Of a stretch of 64,000 nucleotides of DNA, positions 22,150-34,900 are shown one piece after another. The DNA lies in the NCBI GenBank assembly GCA_002633005.1, contig NMRA01000179.1, positions 581,247-645,246 of the forward strand, read 5' to 3'. The notes beneath the pieces are model-generated. The model saw nothing but the letters and a program-made list of their open reading frames with translations, did no database searches and was not told the DNA's origin. This DNA comes from Phoronis australis (lineage: Eukaryota; Phoronida; Phoronidae). Within the stretch, counting starts at the first letter, position 1; each line of letters begins with the position of its first letter. Both the position numbers and the translations under genes were made by a program.

Positions 22150-25100
22150 AATCACCTCGAGAACTCACTGGGAAAATTATTTGTCTGTTAAGTTCAGAAA
22201 AAATTCAATCGAGTTTTGTTGTCTGTAATCATTACTAGCTATATGGACTCTCATTATCTGTATTGACTTTAGCTATCGTGACCTAACCTTCGCCCTACAA
22301 CGCAAACGTTGATTTGTTTTGGGGAAATGCGACAACATCAGTTCAGGAAGTTGAATAAACTTTGCTACCTCTTAAATAATATGAAAGCTTGTTTCTAATT
22401 ATTTTCTTTACAAAATTATCGACGTCTTGTTTTCGGTTGATTTCTTCAAACGCTAACAGAAATTTCAAAGCCTTGTTACTTGAAGAAAGTACCACCGTTC
22501 CAACTGCCCACTGTAGATACAGTAGTTGTCCTATAGGCCCCCCATATGCCAGAAGCTTTATGACAAATTATGCCACACTGATTAAGCCATCAACTTGCTG
22601 TCGCGCATAAAGGGATTCATGTACATGTACAGTACATGTACCTTAGGAGGTCGTTGATGTCTAACTCTTCCCACACTGAACAAATACTCTGGTATTGAGA
22701 TTTTTTTTCTAACTGTCCTTCAAAGAAGTAAAAAAAGTCATGAACTGAATATTTCTGGGTCTGACCCATATCGGTTTTGATACCATGACTGATAAAGCAT
22801 TTTGAAATCACATCGAGGTCGACCTCTGTGACGGAGAAAACGAAGCAGTAACGCACTACAATAGTGATCCACCAGGGTTCGCTAGCGCTTGAAACTATAT
22901 TAACTTTGAATTTAGACCACTTACCGTTGAGAAATTGGTCTCAAGTATTTCCTTGTGTGATTTATCTGGGTGATCTATTGCCTTTGAAATGGTGAGATTT
23001 CGTAATCGTTCGGCTGACGGTCAGCCTCCAGAAGTTTACTGATCACGGCGAATCTACGCAAGTTCTCAAGCAATAACGAGTCCAAAAACCGCCACTCGTG
23101 TGAGTTAGGAACTAGTTGAGGCCAGTTCCAGGGCGCTGAATGGTCAAAATAGTAACTTTGGCTTCCTTGGAAATAACGATTTTAAAATTGCGCATTAATT
23201 TTCGTGTAATTTGTCCATACATTTGGTGATATGGTCCAGTTGTTTGCTGTACTATGTTGTTAACAAAAACTATGATAAAGTACGTATTGTGAGGCAAATA
23301 GTTAAAAAGGTATATGTAGGTCAAAAGCGGACCTCCATTCTGGATGTTTAGTTTTAGTTGACTTTTACCAGATATGTTCATCTCAAATCAAAAAAGCAGG
23401 CCAAAGAAATATATCAACTTAACAGATAAATTCAAGTCCGACTTTCTACGTTCCTTGCCCACATTGAAGTACATGTAAATACTAACACGTTTGGCACAAT
23501 TTTGATGATCACTGTGGTTTTAAAATCAAACAATCTGTTTGATTTCTCCAATGAATAAAACGGTTACAATTGGGCGAGCACAATTAGTTTCGTCATTGAG
23601 GTATTAAATATGTCGCTGATATTGTGTACATATACGTGCACATGTATTGCAAAGGCCAACTAAAGCAATTTTCTCATTAAAAAATACGTTAACACATCGC
23701 TTGTATATTTGCTATATTGTTTATGTCAGTATATCATTGGCTTTCATTTACTGTAAACGAGGAACGAGTAATCAGTGACCCCACAAAAACCAAATCCGTA
23801 TTCGTTTGTCAAAGTTCATTTTGTTGGATGAAAAAAAACCTGTTTGGCAAAAATCAAAATTTTGAGGAGACTGGTAAAATGGTAGCGATTTAATTCCACA
23901 CAGTTCAAAGCAACGCCATCCAGGTGAAAATCACTCCACGCGTAGGAACACGTGTAAAGAGCAAGGCTCCACGTGACTGTTCCATTTGGCAAATTTTACG
24001 CTAAAAGAATTTGCACACAAGTGGGCGAGTTTTTCCCCCAAAGTATCTAGCGCAGTCCTTGATGACGCCATCACGGATTGAAGTGAGCTAGTCGCTATTC
24101 ACTGGATGAGATACATGTACGTCCATTTGTGGTCGTAAACCAACACGCCTGTTTAGCGTACGAGTTTCAAAGTTAAAACACGAACAAAAAGTAAGGCAAA
24201 CGACCAATATGAACGATTTAAAATTAAAAATAAATAGTAACTGTCCTTGAAATTTTAAAATCGATGCATTTTAAGAGAAATTGGCGAAATGGTTTTCTTC
24301 ACAATTGCAACTTAGTCACGAGCGTGAATTTGTCAATCGTTTAGGACGTGTTAATCTGTAGGTGGGTAATAAAACCCCAAATGCTAACTAAACGTAGAAA
24401 TTGTCTCATATAAACTACACTGAAATGAAAAAGAAACGTCATCGACAGGAATGCTAGGCCCCTGCAACCCAGTGAAAAATCGAAAACTCTTGCGAGAATT
24501 TCGAGATCTTTGGGAACCCTCTCGTGTATAGCGTTCTAAGTTTGTGGCCACCTTTCGTAGGCCTATGACGTTGACAGCCTAAGGGGTACATTCATGTGCC
24601 TGTTACAGTAGTAACACAAACGCCGAGACAGCGAAAAGACCTCTAAGGTGCTCTGTTTTCGGTACAAAATTTAGGTTTATACGGATCCTAATGTTCATGT
24701 GGATACAGTATCTCGGCGACTTTTTGTGAGAAAAACTATAAAACCGTGAAGTGAGAATCAGCCGCCAGCTCGACCGTGAGTCGACTGACTGAGAACCACA
24801 AAACAACACATCGGGGAAGTCGAGGACATTTCGTTCGTCCGTTTAAATTGTTTGGCAAAAAAAGTTCAAAACATCAAGATTGAAAGGTTTTTAAACTTTC
24901 GGGATGAGGCCCGGTTCATGGAAATTGACTTAATACTAAGTCAGATTTCTGGTCTTACGTTCCACACGACCCCAAGTATTTCCAAAAATAATTAAATCTC
25001 ACTTGAACAAACGTACAGGGCGTTCCGAGATATTTTTTAAAAATAATTTTCGGATTGTAATGAGCTCATAATATTTGTCTAAAACTTTTTTCAGCAAATT

Positions 25101-28100
25101 ATTGTAAAGTGGGGGCGTAAAAGAAAAATTCTGTCTAAGTCTGAAGTCAATATCAAAAAACAGACCCCAAGAAAATACTCCGAATTCTCTGCTATCGATT
25201 CTGTACACTGTTCGCGAATGCGGTCACCTTGTCAAGGTGAGTGCCACCCCCGGGTTCAATCCTTGTATAGGCCTAACTTCCTAGGGTGTATCTTGAAACG
25301 GACATGCAACCAGACCACATCGCCCGCCATGACAGCAATTCTTCGGTAAACAAGTTGATCGTTTTTTATAAATAAACACATTACATGTACACTGTATGGT
25401 TATTGCGCAGGGCAACTTTAATATACACCAGCCAAATTCAACTTACAAACGTGTGGAGTGTAATAGCATGACAAAGTATGACAGATCAGGTAAAACGCTG
25501 CACGTCAGTTCGCCTGAATATCAGGGTCGCGGTACCACAGGGTTTCCCTAATCAAATCAAAACATATTTTAACGACGCTAGTTACCTAAAAACAGCTCAT
25601 TTTTTTCAGCGTTGGATCCATCTAAAGTATCGACGGAAGCGCACGCACAATTATTATTTTTCGAGATTACAGCCAATCACAAAGCAAAGAAATTGTGATT
25701 CAGGGTAATACCCCCCTCAATTTTTGGTGGTGATTTACTTGGAGTTCACACACGCTGGCCGTGCCGCTTTTTTTTTTGGCGACGTTTTGTTTTTTAATGT
25801 ATATTGTTTGGTCCTGTACCAAGGGGCGGGGGGAGATCCGCCGCTGATAGCCATGAAACTACCGCATGTGGTAATATGACCATGAATTTGTAAGATGATA
25901 CAGGCTAGCGGTGGCTCATGAAATAAATGGTGAGACAGGGACAGAGATAAGAAATGGAACAGGCCGAGGACCGAGAAAAAGAGGGAGGGCGGGGTGTGAC
26001 TATTCCAAGCCTTACATATGAGAAATGAAACTCACGGCAAGTACTTACCTTTTAAATGATTACCAAGTATTTTAATTAGCGTGTATGCAAGTGTTATCGA
26101 CGTAAGCGTTTCCAATTTTTCTCTAGCTAATTTACCTCAGTCAGGTGGATTCAAAATAACCTAAGTTCTAAACGGCTACTCGCTTACTCAAAAGGAGGTG
26201 TAATTACAAGAAAAAACTGCTCGCAGAAGCCATGGGGAATTATCTCTCAAACACACCCTCAATCGACATAAATAAACAGTCTTTTACACAAAAGTTATTA
26301 GAAATTTTCCGAATAAAACAATAAACCTGCTTAAAGTATGTTACCTATCTCGCGCTCTAATCCGTACAGTAGCTTATATCAGGATTATTTGACTACTTTG
26401 TCACAAAATTTCTCAATTGTTTGGCGATTTATTGTAGACCCGTAAAAGTGTAAAATTTTGATAACACTTGATGTTCTCAGAATCCAAGTATGTGCAAAAA
26501 TTATACCCAGTATTCGTGTTAATATGACTGCATGTTTTCCAAAGAATAAGTTGTCTTGCATATAACCGTAAATTCTACAATCATATTTTTGCGTCAAACT
26601 TGCAAATGTAATTAGCCACATATGTGCGTCTTGGATTTTCTTTTAAAGCTCTAGAACTCGGCTGCTAAACGTGCTACATTCCTTAAAAACAAAAGTCTAA
26701 ATTTTCGATAGCCGAGCTTTTGGGCTACAAGGCCAAAAACAATATCCCAGACACTATCCTTTGCTCCTAATTGAATGGAAAAGCATATTTTAACTTTCGT
26801 GCGAAAAATTCGTGTTTTTGGAATTTTTATAGCTGTGCTCAATCACAGTTGTGCACAAAAACAATCCTGTGATTAGGAACATCTGGGTATTGCTTTTGTG
26901 CACAAAGTACATGTACGACGCTGAGAACACAAAAAAATTCAAAATAGTAGGTTTCATTTGTCTGTTACTTGAAGTTCTTATGGATAGCAGACTCCAGGTA
27001 ACCTATAGCCTTGGTATAACAATGAGTGACACCTACTGTACATGTGAACATCTCCTTTACTTACCTGCAAGGCACATACAGTCGTGTAGCCACACGCTTG
27101 CGAATAGTAAATAATATTCGAATTTCATCTTCAATTATTCCGCTCTAGATGGGCAGTGTGTACATGTAAAACAGTTACTGTTTTAGCATTTCAGCGTCTT
27201 TTGCATGACATGCGTAACTATTTCCGTCAAAGCACGGCTCTGTTGACTTGTCCTCGGGAAGGTGATGATTCACAGCCTGAACCGTACAACAAATGTATCA
27301 GTTTTGTCAGCCATCCGTGTGGCAAACTGTTTATCGACACTACGTTGGGTAATGCAATGAGCTATACCAGGAGGGTATAGCTCATTGGGTAATGGAAACG
27401 AACAAAGGTTAGTTTTAAAATATTCATTTGCAAAAGTAACTTATCCGGTTGGTTGTTATTCCTTGTCGCCTTATTACAATAAACGCCAATTATGTTAAAA
27501 GCATACCGACGCCAAGCCGAAGTTTATATTCGTGAATGTCGAAAGCTCGGTGAGGTCTTCGGTCTCCTGTGTATCGGGGACATTCGGTGTACTAGATGAT
27601 TAAAGCCACGTTACCGCAAGTAAAATCCGCAAGGGTGCACAGGTTTTACACAAGTTGAATGACAGTTCAAAGTTAATTTCACCCACTAGCAAATTATCCA
27701 GCGATACGTTGTACCTTATTCAATTGACCAGACTTCAAGACACGGCTCGGTTCATGGGCGGCGAAACATAGGGGGCTGCATTTGGGCCCGGTCTCTACTA
27801 TTTTACTCAAAACTGAACTCAAAAATATTTTTGACCTTTTCCGAACTCAAGATATTTAGCTTTTATTCTGCAATCGAATATATTGTGGAGTACAAAAATG
27901 CGTGTACTGAGTTCAAATTCGCACTTGGTGACCCCTAGAATCGTGTTATAAACTGGAGTCGAAATTCGATATTTCTAGTTGTGGTTCGAAGTTTTCTTCG
28001 CTTTAATGGTGTGGTCATCTACACCAAAAGATCACTTAATTGTCCACGTGAACCACAACGTACTCGAATAGCGACCGGTAGACACTCGTACTTTGGTTAA

Positions 28101-28850
28101 GTACCAGAAAGTAAAACGGATGGCGTTAAACGCAGTTTCCAGTTCCACTTCGAGTGAGAAGATTATAACTCAGGCCATGGTTTTCTCTACTTTAAATATG
28201 CCTGGAACGCAATAAACAGAGTGAATTACAACACTGAAAGTGGTTCACTCTCACTGAAACAAAATTTAACCTGTTCGCCAGGCATTTGTAGGGTTATTGT
28301 AAAGATTTTTAATTTCTGTTGATATCAAAACGTTTTCTTTTAGTTTCAAATTTCAAAAAAAGCCACCAGTCAAGTGCTCGCCACCTCTTCGCTTTTTCTC
28401 CCACAGAGCAAAGCGCGTTGACGACGTAGCACATCAACTTTATGTGGGAAATGTGCATGCCTGCATTCATCATGAACTGTGAGGGAGAAAAGAAAACCTG
28501 TGGTAACCAAAGAAATTTTCCTTCACGCGTACATGTATTTCAGAAATCGCTTAAGGATAGTAATGTGAATGCTTAACATTTACAAAATTAAAGATATAAA
28601 ATCCGTAAATCGATTTTTCAACTGTGTTTGAATTAGCGAGTAATTGGGTCACATGGCCCTATTTTTGATAATATTCAGCAAAAAGAGACGTCTATTCACT
28701 GCAAAACAACGGTATCAATAACATGACAAAATTGTGTCTTTACAAATACCCTATATAACCCTCATTGCTACTCTCGTTGTCTGTCCATCACCGTAAGTTT
28801 GACACATGTACCTTACTCAATTAGCTAGAAAATACAATGTGTCATAAATG
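22150..28850. other. AT-rich stretch without supported genes
   Basis: Apart from one weak splice-bounded frame at 22925-23013 (minus) there is no exon I can support. 22619-22641 is a tight palindrome of repeated GTACATGTAC. 25212-25262 contains a 17-base anticodon-arm-like hairpin around GTC plus a GGTTCAATCC box, probably a tRNA-derived fragment. Several ORFs of 60-90 codons show no domain signature. Confidence 0.5.
22925..23013 (-). CDS. Weak exon candidate
   Basis: 89 bp lie between a usable acceptor (ACCGTCAG) and a near-consensus donor (ACG then GTAAGTGG). The open frame is ERLRNLTISKAIDHP...HKEILETNF, hydrophilic and without cysteines, phase 1 at the start and phase 0 at the end. It resembles ordinary coding sequence in composition but no family is recognised. 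A downstream 79-codon frame (22617-22856, minus) may be an intronic ORF. Confidence 0.2.
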
Positions 28851-28857
28851 AATAAAC

Positions 28858-28887
28858 ACACATACATGTACATGTGCATATGTATGT

Positions 28888-28922
<35 letters not shown>

Positions 28923-28985
28923 CACATATATACACATACACATATTCACGTCAACATAAATATATATAGACATAAACATATACAT
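28858..28985. repeat. (CA)n/(TA)n microsatellite
   Basis: Alternating CACACACA and TATATATA runs interspersed with TACATGTA and ACACATATA, compound and imperfect. Confidence 0.95.
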
Positions 28986-28989
28986 GTGT

Positions 28990-31900
28990 GTGTATGAACT
29001 TACAAAATTATATGTAAAACATATGCAGAATTTGGGGATCAGTTAGCTTAAGACAATACATTGAGATACAAATAAATATCTAAATGTATAGAAACATACA
29101 AACTGATATGTAAAATTGTGCAGCATTTGGGAGATTTCATCTGCGGCACTACTGTTACAGTTCTTGGGTTTTGTGGGCAGGTTTAAGTAAAGATACAGGT
29201 TCATGCATGCACGAGACTAAAGTTCTACATATTATCTGTACGATATGGAAACCTCATAAAGAAAATCACAGAAAACTCTGAACCCTTAGAAGCTGGCAAC
29301 GCTTTGTTTTCTTCACCACTGCATTTAGATACAGGTGTATTAGTGCAAGCTGGTAGGTGCTGTACTGTCAATGACAATATAGGTGAGGAGACGAAAAGAT
29401 GATAAAATTACGTTAAAGATTGAATGTCCAATTTAAACTTCCTGAGGTCACGTCGAATTTCAAAAATTACGTATACATGTAAGTATTCCAAGCCACATTT
29501 AAGCTTTAAAGTATACCTGGTGAGTTAAAATTAACTCTAACACAGGCGTGTGTCTGTTGTTTGAGAAACATTGGCATTAAATTTAGTCCAGTTGTATATG
29601 TATATTAAAGTTATGTTTTCGATATTGCAGTACAACGTAAATGTACATGTATTGCTTTATCGTATTTCATTATACATGTAAATCGACATGTCAGAATAAA
29701 ACTATACTGGTGAAAAAACACACTATGTTACACATGTAAGATAAGGATCGTTTTTCAGAACTGAAAATACGCTGATAATATTATTACGTGAGTTATTGCT
29801 TTGAGCGTGATTTTTTTGTTTTCCGGGTTTGCCGTGCATCTGTGTGAAGTCACAAGTTTTAAGCCTCGCCATGTTGCAATGAACTTGTTATCAATCTATT
29901 TTTCATGACATAACAATCCCAGGATGCTACTTACTTTAAACAATAATATTCGAAGCCAGAATCAGTAAAATAATAAACACTTACGACAGTTGCAAAAATA
30001 ACAAAAGGAAAGGGCACAAAACGATAAACAGGGATTGGCATTTATGTAACGTCCCAACGCGCCTTCAGGGAACACACGAGTGTTTTGAGAGAAAAAATCT
30101 ATTAGCCGAACAACATGTTCCTGCATGTACCACAGATATGGCGCTGTGAATATTTTCATACGGACAGTCGGTTGATCTTGAGAACATTTTTATCTCTTAT
30201 ACGTTGTTTATGAGTTCCAATAACGTGATACCAATCTAATTATCCAACAAGGAATTATTACTTTTGGGTGTACATGAAACACTATGAGAGGTGCATACAT
30301 GTATATGTCTGCTGTTCTATGACTTTGAATTCCGCTTGATCTCAATATTACGTATGCGTGAACGGGTTTTTCCGAGTCAACATTAAAGTCCACTCGAATA
30401 ATCACATTCATATTGATATGAATTTTCAGTTCACTAAAGCAAATCAAATTGTTCGTGTCAAGCAACCTTCATTGGCTTTTTTTCAACGGTTAATGATCTT
30501 ATTCGACAAGTCATAATTGATTAAACCTGAGATTAAACCATCACTTTAGCGTCAACGTAACGTCAAAAAACAGTATTTCGCCTTCATAGTTTACAATTTT
30601 CTGTGTGAAGAATCCGCATTAGGTAAAAAAGTAATCTATGTATTACCAAAAACATTTGAAAATGAAATGAAGTGCATTGTTTTGAAAACAAATAGTTACG
30701 ATTGCTTTATTTTCTGCTAGGCGTCACCGTGAGGTTGCCTGGGCACAAGTTACTCATTAAGTTACTACGACTTTTCAGTGCAACTTTTAAGGTAAAGCGA
30801 GTTAGCAAATTTATGTGTATTGTAAATGAGAGACTAACTCAGGTGACATAAGTCGAAGTTTTGTCACCTCAGGTTATTGATAATGCAAGCAAGAGCTTTG
30901 TACCGCCGGCGCTTAATTATTCATTAGACTAATACAAACGCAGCTTTCATAACGAACGTATACATGGGGTCATAACCAAGGTTATGCAATTAACACGTAG
31001 CCCCTGGGCTGTCTGGGTAGGAGCTACAATACTTCCCATCTGTTTTTGTACGAATTTCGCCCGTTTACTTTAAACGGGCGGTAGGTCAAATCCCGCCACC
31101 GATTAGGAGTTTTCACCTCGTACCTCCTAAAAATACATATTCCACGCCTAAAACTATGACTTAGCACTTTCTTTCTTCAGATGTCCTTTCTACTCCTACA
31201 CATATCTTCGATGAAGCTTAGTTACGAGAATAAGGTGACTTTGTCGAAGAATTCCAACTCCAACTTTTTGGTCACGGTTAACTTTTTCACCACCACCGCG
31301 ATAACCACAAAGTGTTTCAACTGAGTCACGTGAGTTACGCAAAGGCTAGCGCGAGATTGAGCGAAGCGCGTGACGCTGGCGCGTGACACTTGCAAAATAG
31401 CATGGGAAGGTATCAGGTGATATTTGTAAGATTTGTGTCCCTTGGACTTTTTATTCGTCAATATGCGTGATTTCACATACACTGTAACTTCCTCAAAGTG
31501 GCTCATGTAAGAGAAACTCGAGCAAACCGAGACAGATTTTCATCGATTTGTTCAAATTATCTTAACTGAATCGTCTCCAAACTTATGGTATGTTAATTAT
31601 AACTCCATTCCATATACGCACGCTTCATTTGATTTTATTTCCCGTATCTTGAAATTCGTAACTTTTTGTGGGGATGTACTATCGCCCCTGTATACCTGCG
31701 AAATCCTGGGCGATGTAATTGCCTAAGCCAAGGTCAATTCACAGTCTACATAACATTATCGATGAAGTTAGAATTGCCTTTGGTCCATACAGCCACGTTA
31801 TGATTATCATAGTTCAATCGGCAACATTCATGGCAGACCGGCTTGACCTAATTTCTCCATTCACGTTAACCAAAGCAAACGATCTTCAGGCCGCTTGCAT

Positions 31901-34900
31901 GTACAACATAACCAGAATATACTTATGTCAACTAAAACAGCAGCAGTAAATGTTGGTGTGTACTCTGTCTCTAATGTTGTAGTTGTTAGCTGAACTAATT
32001 AAAAGCGTTCTGAGGTCGTTGTGAGCGGCCCGAGGATTGTATTGCATTGGTTGACGTTAAAGAAGAATTTCGGTAGAGAAAATTTACCGTGAATTTTGCT
32101 GATTGAATTAGGAAAATCTGAAGGTAATTGAGGTACTTAATGGTGCCGATGTATACAAATAATATAACCAACCAGTATTATAGTCGCAGATTAAATGTGT
32201 GACGTATGTTGTTCCTTCCTCTGGAATACAAGTCTTAGGGCGGAATGGTTGCTTAGTACAGTGTATTTACGAAGAACGTTTAGAAGTGCAATCACTAAAA
32301 ACTTCATCTGAAAAAATAAGTTGTTGAATATTTGGCCGTCTAATAGCCACAAACATTATGAAACGGATGATCATCAGCAAGTGATTCGACGAACTGAGGA
32401 GTCCGTCAAACAATGGGTAGTAACGTTGCCTGGCTGGTGGGCGTAACGTAAGGCCATCTAAGCGAATCAAATATTTCGAAAGTTCACACTTTCTTTAAAA
32501 TGTATCCACGTGATCAAGCACCACCTGAGCTCGTACATTTCAAATGTTGGGAAGTTATAAAGTGACAGGCATAACTGCCCAACGTTTGCAAAATAATAGA
32601 ATATGTCCCATTAACCATAATATACACTGTATGTTATCTGTCAACAAAAAAATATCAAACAAAGGATGTACGTTTTTATATAACATAGCGTCTTTATCGT
32701 CACTAACGAAATTAAAGATTAACAATTCAGCTTAAAAGTTCAAATGTGTGTTTAGAAATGTACGATCTAGCTTAATGTTTGACTTGTTGAGCAGAAAGTT
32801 CTATTAAAATCCAATAAAGGCTTAAGGTCTGAAATTCCCGTTGACGCAACCTCTTCTTTCGAATGGGCACTCTTTCGGGAGAAAGTTGAAATGTTGAGAA
32901 ATAATTATTGCAAAACGGGTTTCCGGTACGTTCTTTTAGATGAATTTTCATAAGGTGTTTGCCTAAGCCGACTTTTTCACAGCCAAAAGCCGTGCCATGA
33001 CATTCTGCGTTACTGCCTTGTAATCTACCGCAGCAAAGTTGTACTTCCAACCCACGTGCATGTAGAAAGCTCATCCTCGTCTATTTCTCCAGTCTATAAG
33101 TCTACACCTGGAGAAAACAAGAAAGTCGAAATGGATAGGATTTGAGATAAACAAGGACGAAGAAACAAGTATAAGCAATCGGTAATCCGTCAAATGTCCT
33201 TGCAAATGTCAACTCTGTGATCTCGCGGAAATTGACTACAAAAAGTCGATATCCGGTGGTGCTACTACATGATATTATATTTTGGACTAGGCTATTTAAT
33301 ACGCATTTCCCCCAGACCGATTAGGAAATTGTAGAATTCTAAGAGAAATCTTGTTTCAATAAAAGATCTCAAAGTATTTCTCAAAAGCTGGAAGATGTAT
33401 CAAAATGATTGCTTAAATTCAACTTGAAAAAGCAATTGGCTATTTGACGTCATCTTTCTCTAATGCTGTCTACATTTCCTACAAAATGATTCTTTAGAGC
33501 ATTTTTCAATGCTCCTGTTGACATTTCCTGCAAGATTAAATATCTATTCAGTTCATTACTCGGCAGGCTTGCTGATTTCGGAAATAGCAAGCTGCAACCC
33601 GTCGCCCGTTAAGAAATTCACAAAGGTGTGAAAATTGCAATGAAAGAGTCTTTGCATTTCGAAATATCGGCCCATTGGTCTATCAGCCCTTGCATGCGGA
33701 AACTTCATTTCGGGCTATCGGCGTTTCGGATCAATGACTTCGAACTATCCATCGGATCCCCTTCTAATTCGTACTTTTTGTGTGCACTAACTGGCACATA
33801 ACTCGAGAAGTAGTTTGAGGCTTGGAATGTTTAGGAAGTTTATATTGATTCAACAAGTCAAGGTCTGCCACAGACGTCATTCCCGCAGTGAACTCCAAAA
33901 TATTACCCGCGCTGCTTTGTATGGCCATTGGCGCCATAAATGCAATTAAAGAAATTTTGTCTACAATCATTGGTAAAGCGTACTGTACGCAACAAACAAG
34001 ACCGTACATATACATGTACATGTACAAGTGAAGTACGTTACGACGAAGCCATGGATGGACCTGGCTTGCGAAAGAAACAGGCGCATACATGTACATGTGT
34101 ACAGTGTACATTATCAAGTTAGTCAGTGAATCTTCCCAATCAAATTATGCTTCTGAAAACTAAGGCTAATCTAGTGAAACAGTTTGTGTATCCAGTGAAT
34201 AAGCGATTTCAACTGCAGGTCACCATTTCAGTGTCATTCTTGGTTAAATTACTCTTTTCTGGTTATGGGTAAATTTCCAAAGCGTTCTATTGGTGACAGC
34301 GCAGACGGTAGTTTTGACTCGCTTCAGGTTTGTCGAAAACGCAAAGCATAAATTAAATCTTCCCGGATATATACAGACACTCAACTCAAATTTATACAAT
34401 TTATTTGAAGAAAGGCTATACTGTACGTGGATGGCATGCCAGCTAAAAAATTTACACGTACATGTGCCTGTCAGTTTGCATGGGGATCGGGGAGTTGAGT
34501 CGAACGAACTGGCTGTTTGATTGACAGCAAGTAGTGCCTTTTAAAGCAAGCGCACTATTACATTCACCACTAGTCTTACCGTCAGCTTGAAATGTAGCAA
34601 TACGAGTGGACTGTTGATTTCTTAGAAGTAACAAATACAGCCACGAAAATTTATTTTCTTATTTCGTTTTACGTAACAAGTTGTTGCCAGTTGTCAACAC
34701 TAAAAATATTTTCTCGAAACCAATACTGGCATTGCTTTAAACCCACTTTCCTTTTCCGTGGTAGGTTGAAAGAACCACGCGTTCCATAACCTCCCAGTCA
34801 TTCAAAATAGGTTAGCTGACAGAAATCAACATTTCCAGAAGCAGTTGTAAACCTTTTAACACCTGTTTAGAAAAAGGAAATAATTGTGTATCGAAGCTGG

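Noticed and set aside
25205-25265. tRNA-Asp-like sequence (TCACCTTGTCAAGGTGA plus GGTTCAATCC)
   Set aside because: No D arm or acceptor stem, and the T stem does not pair. Best seen as a tRNA-derived fragment.
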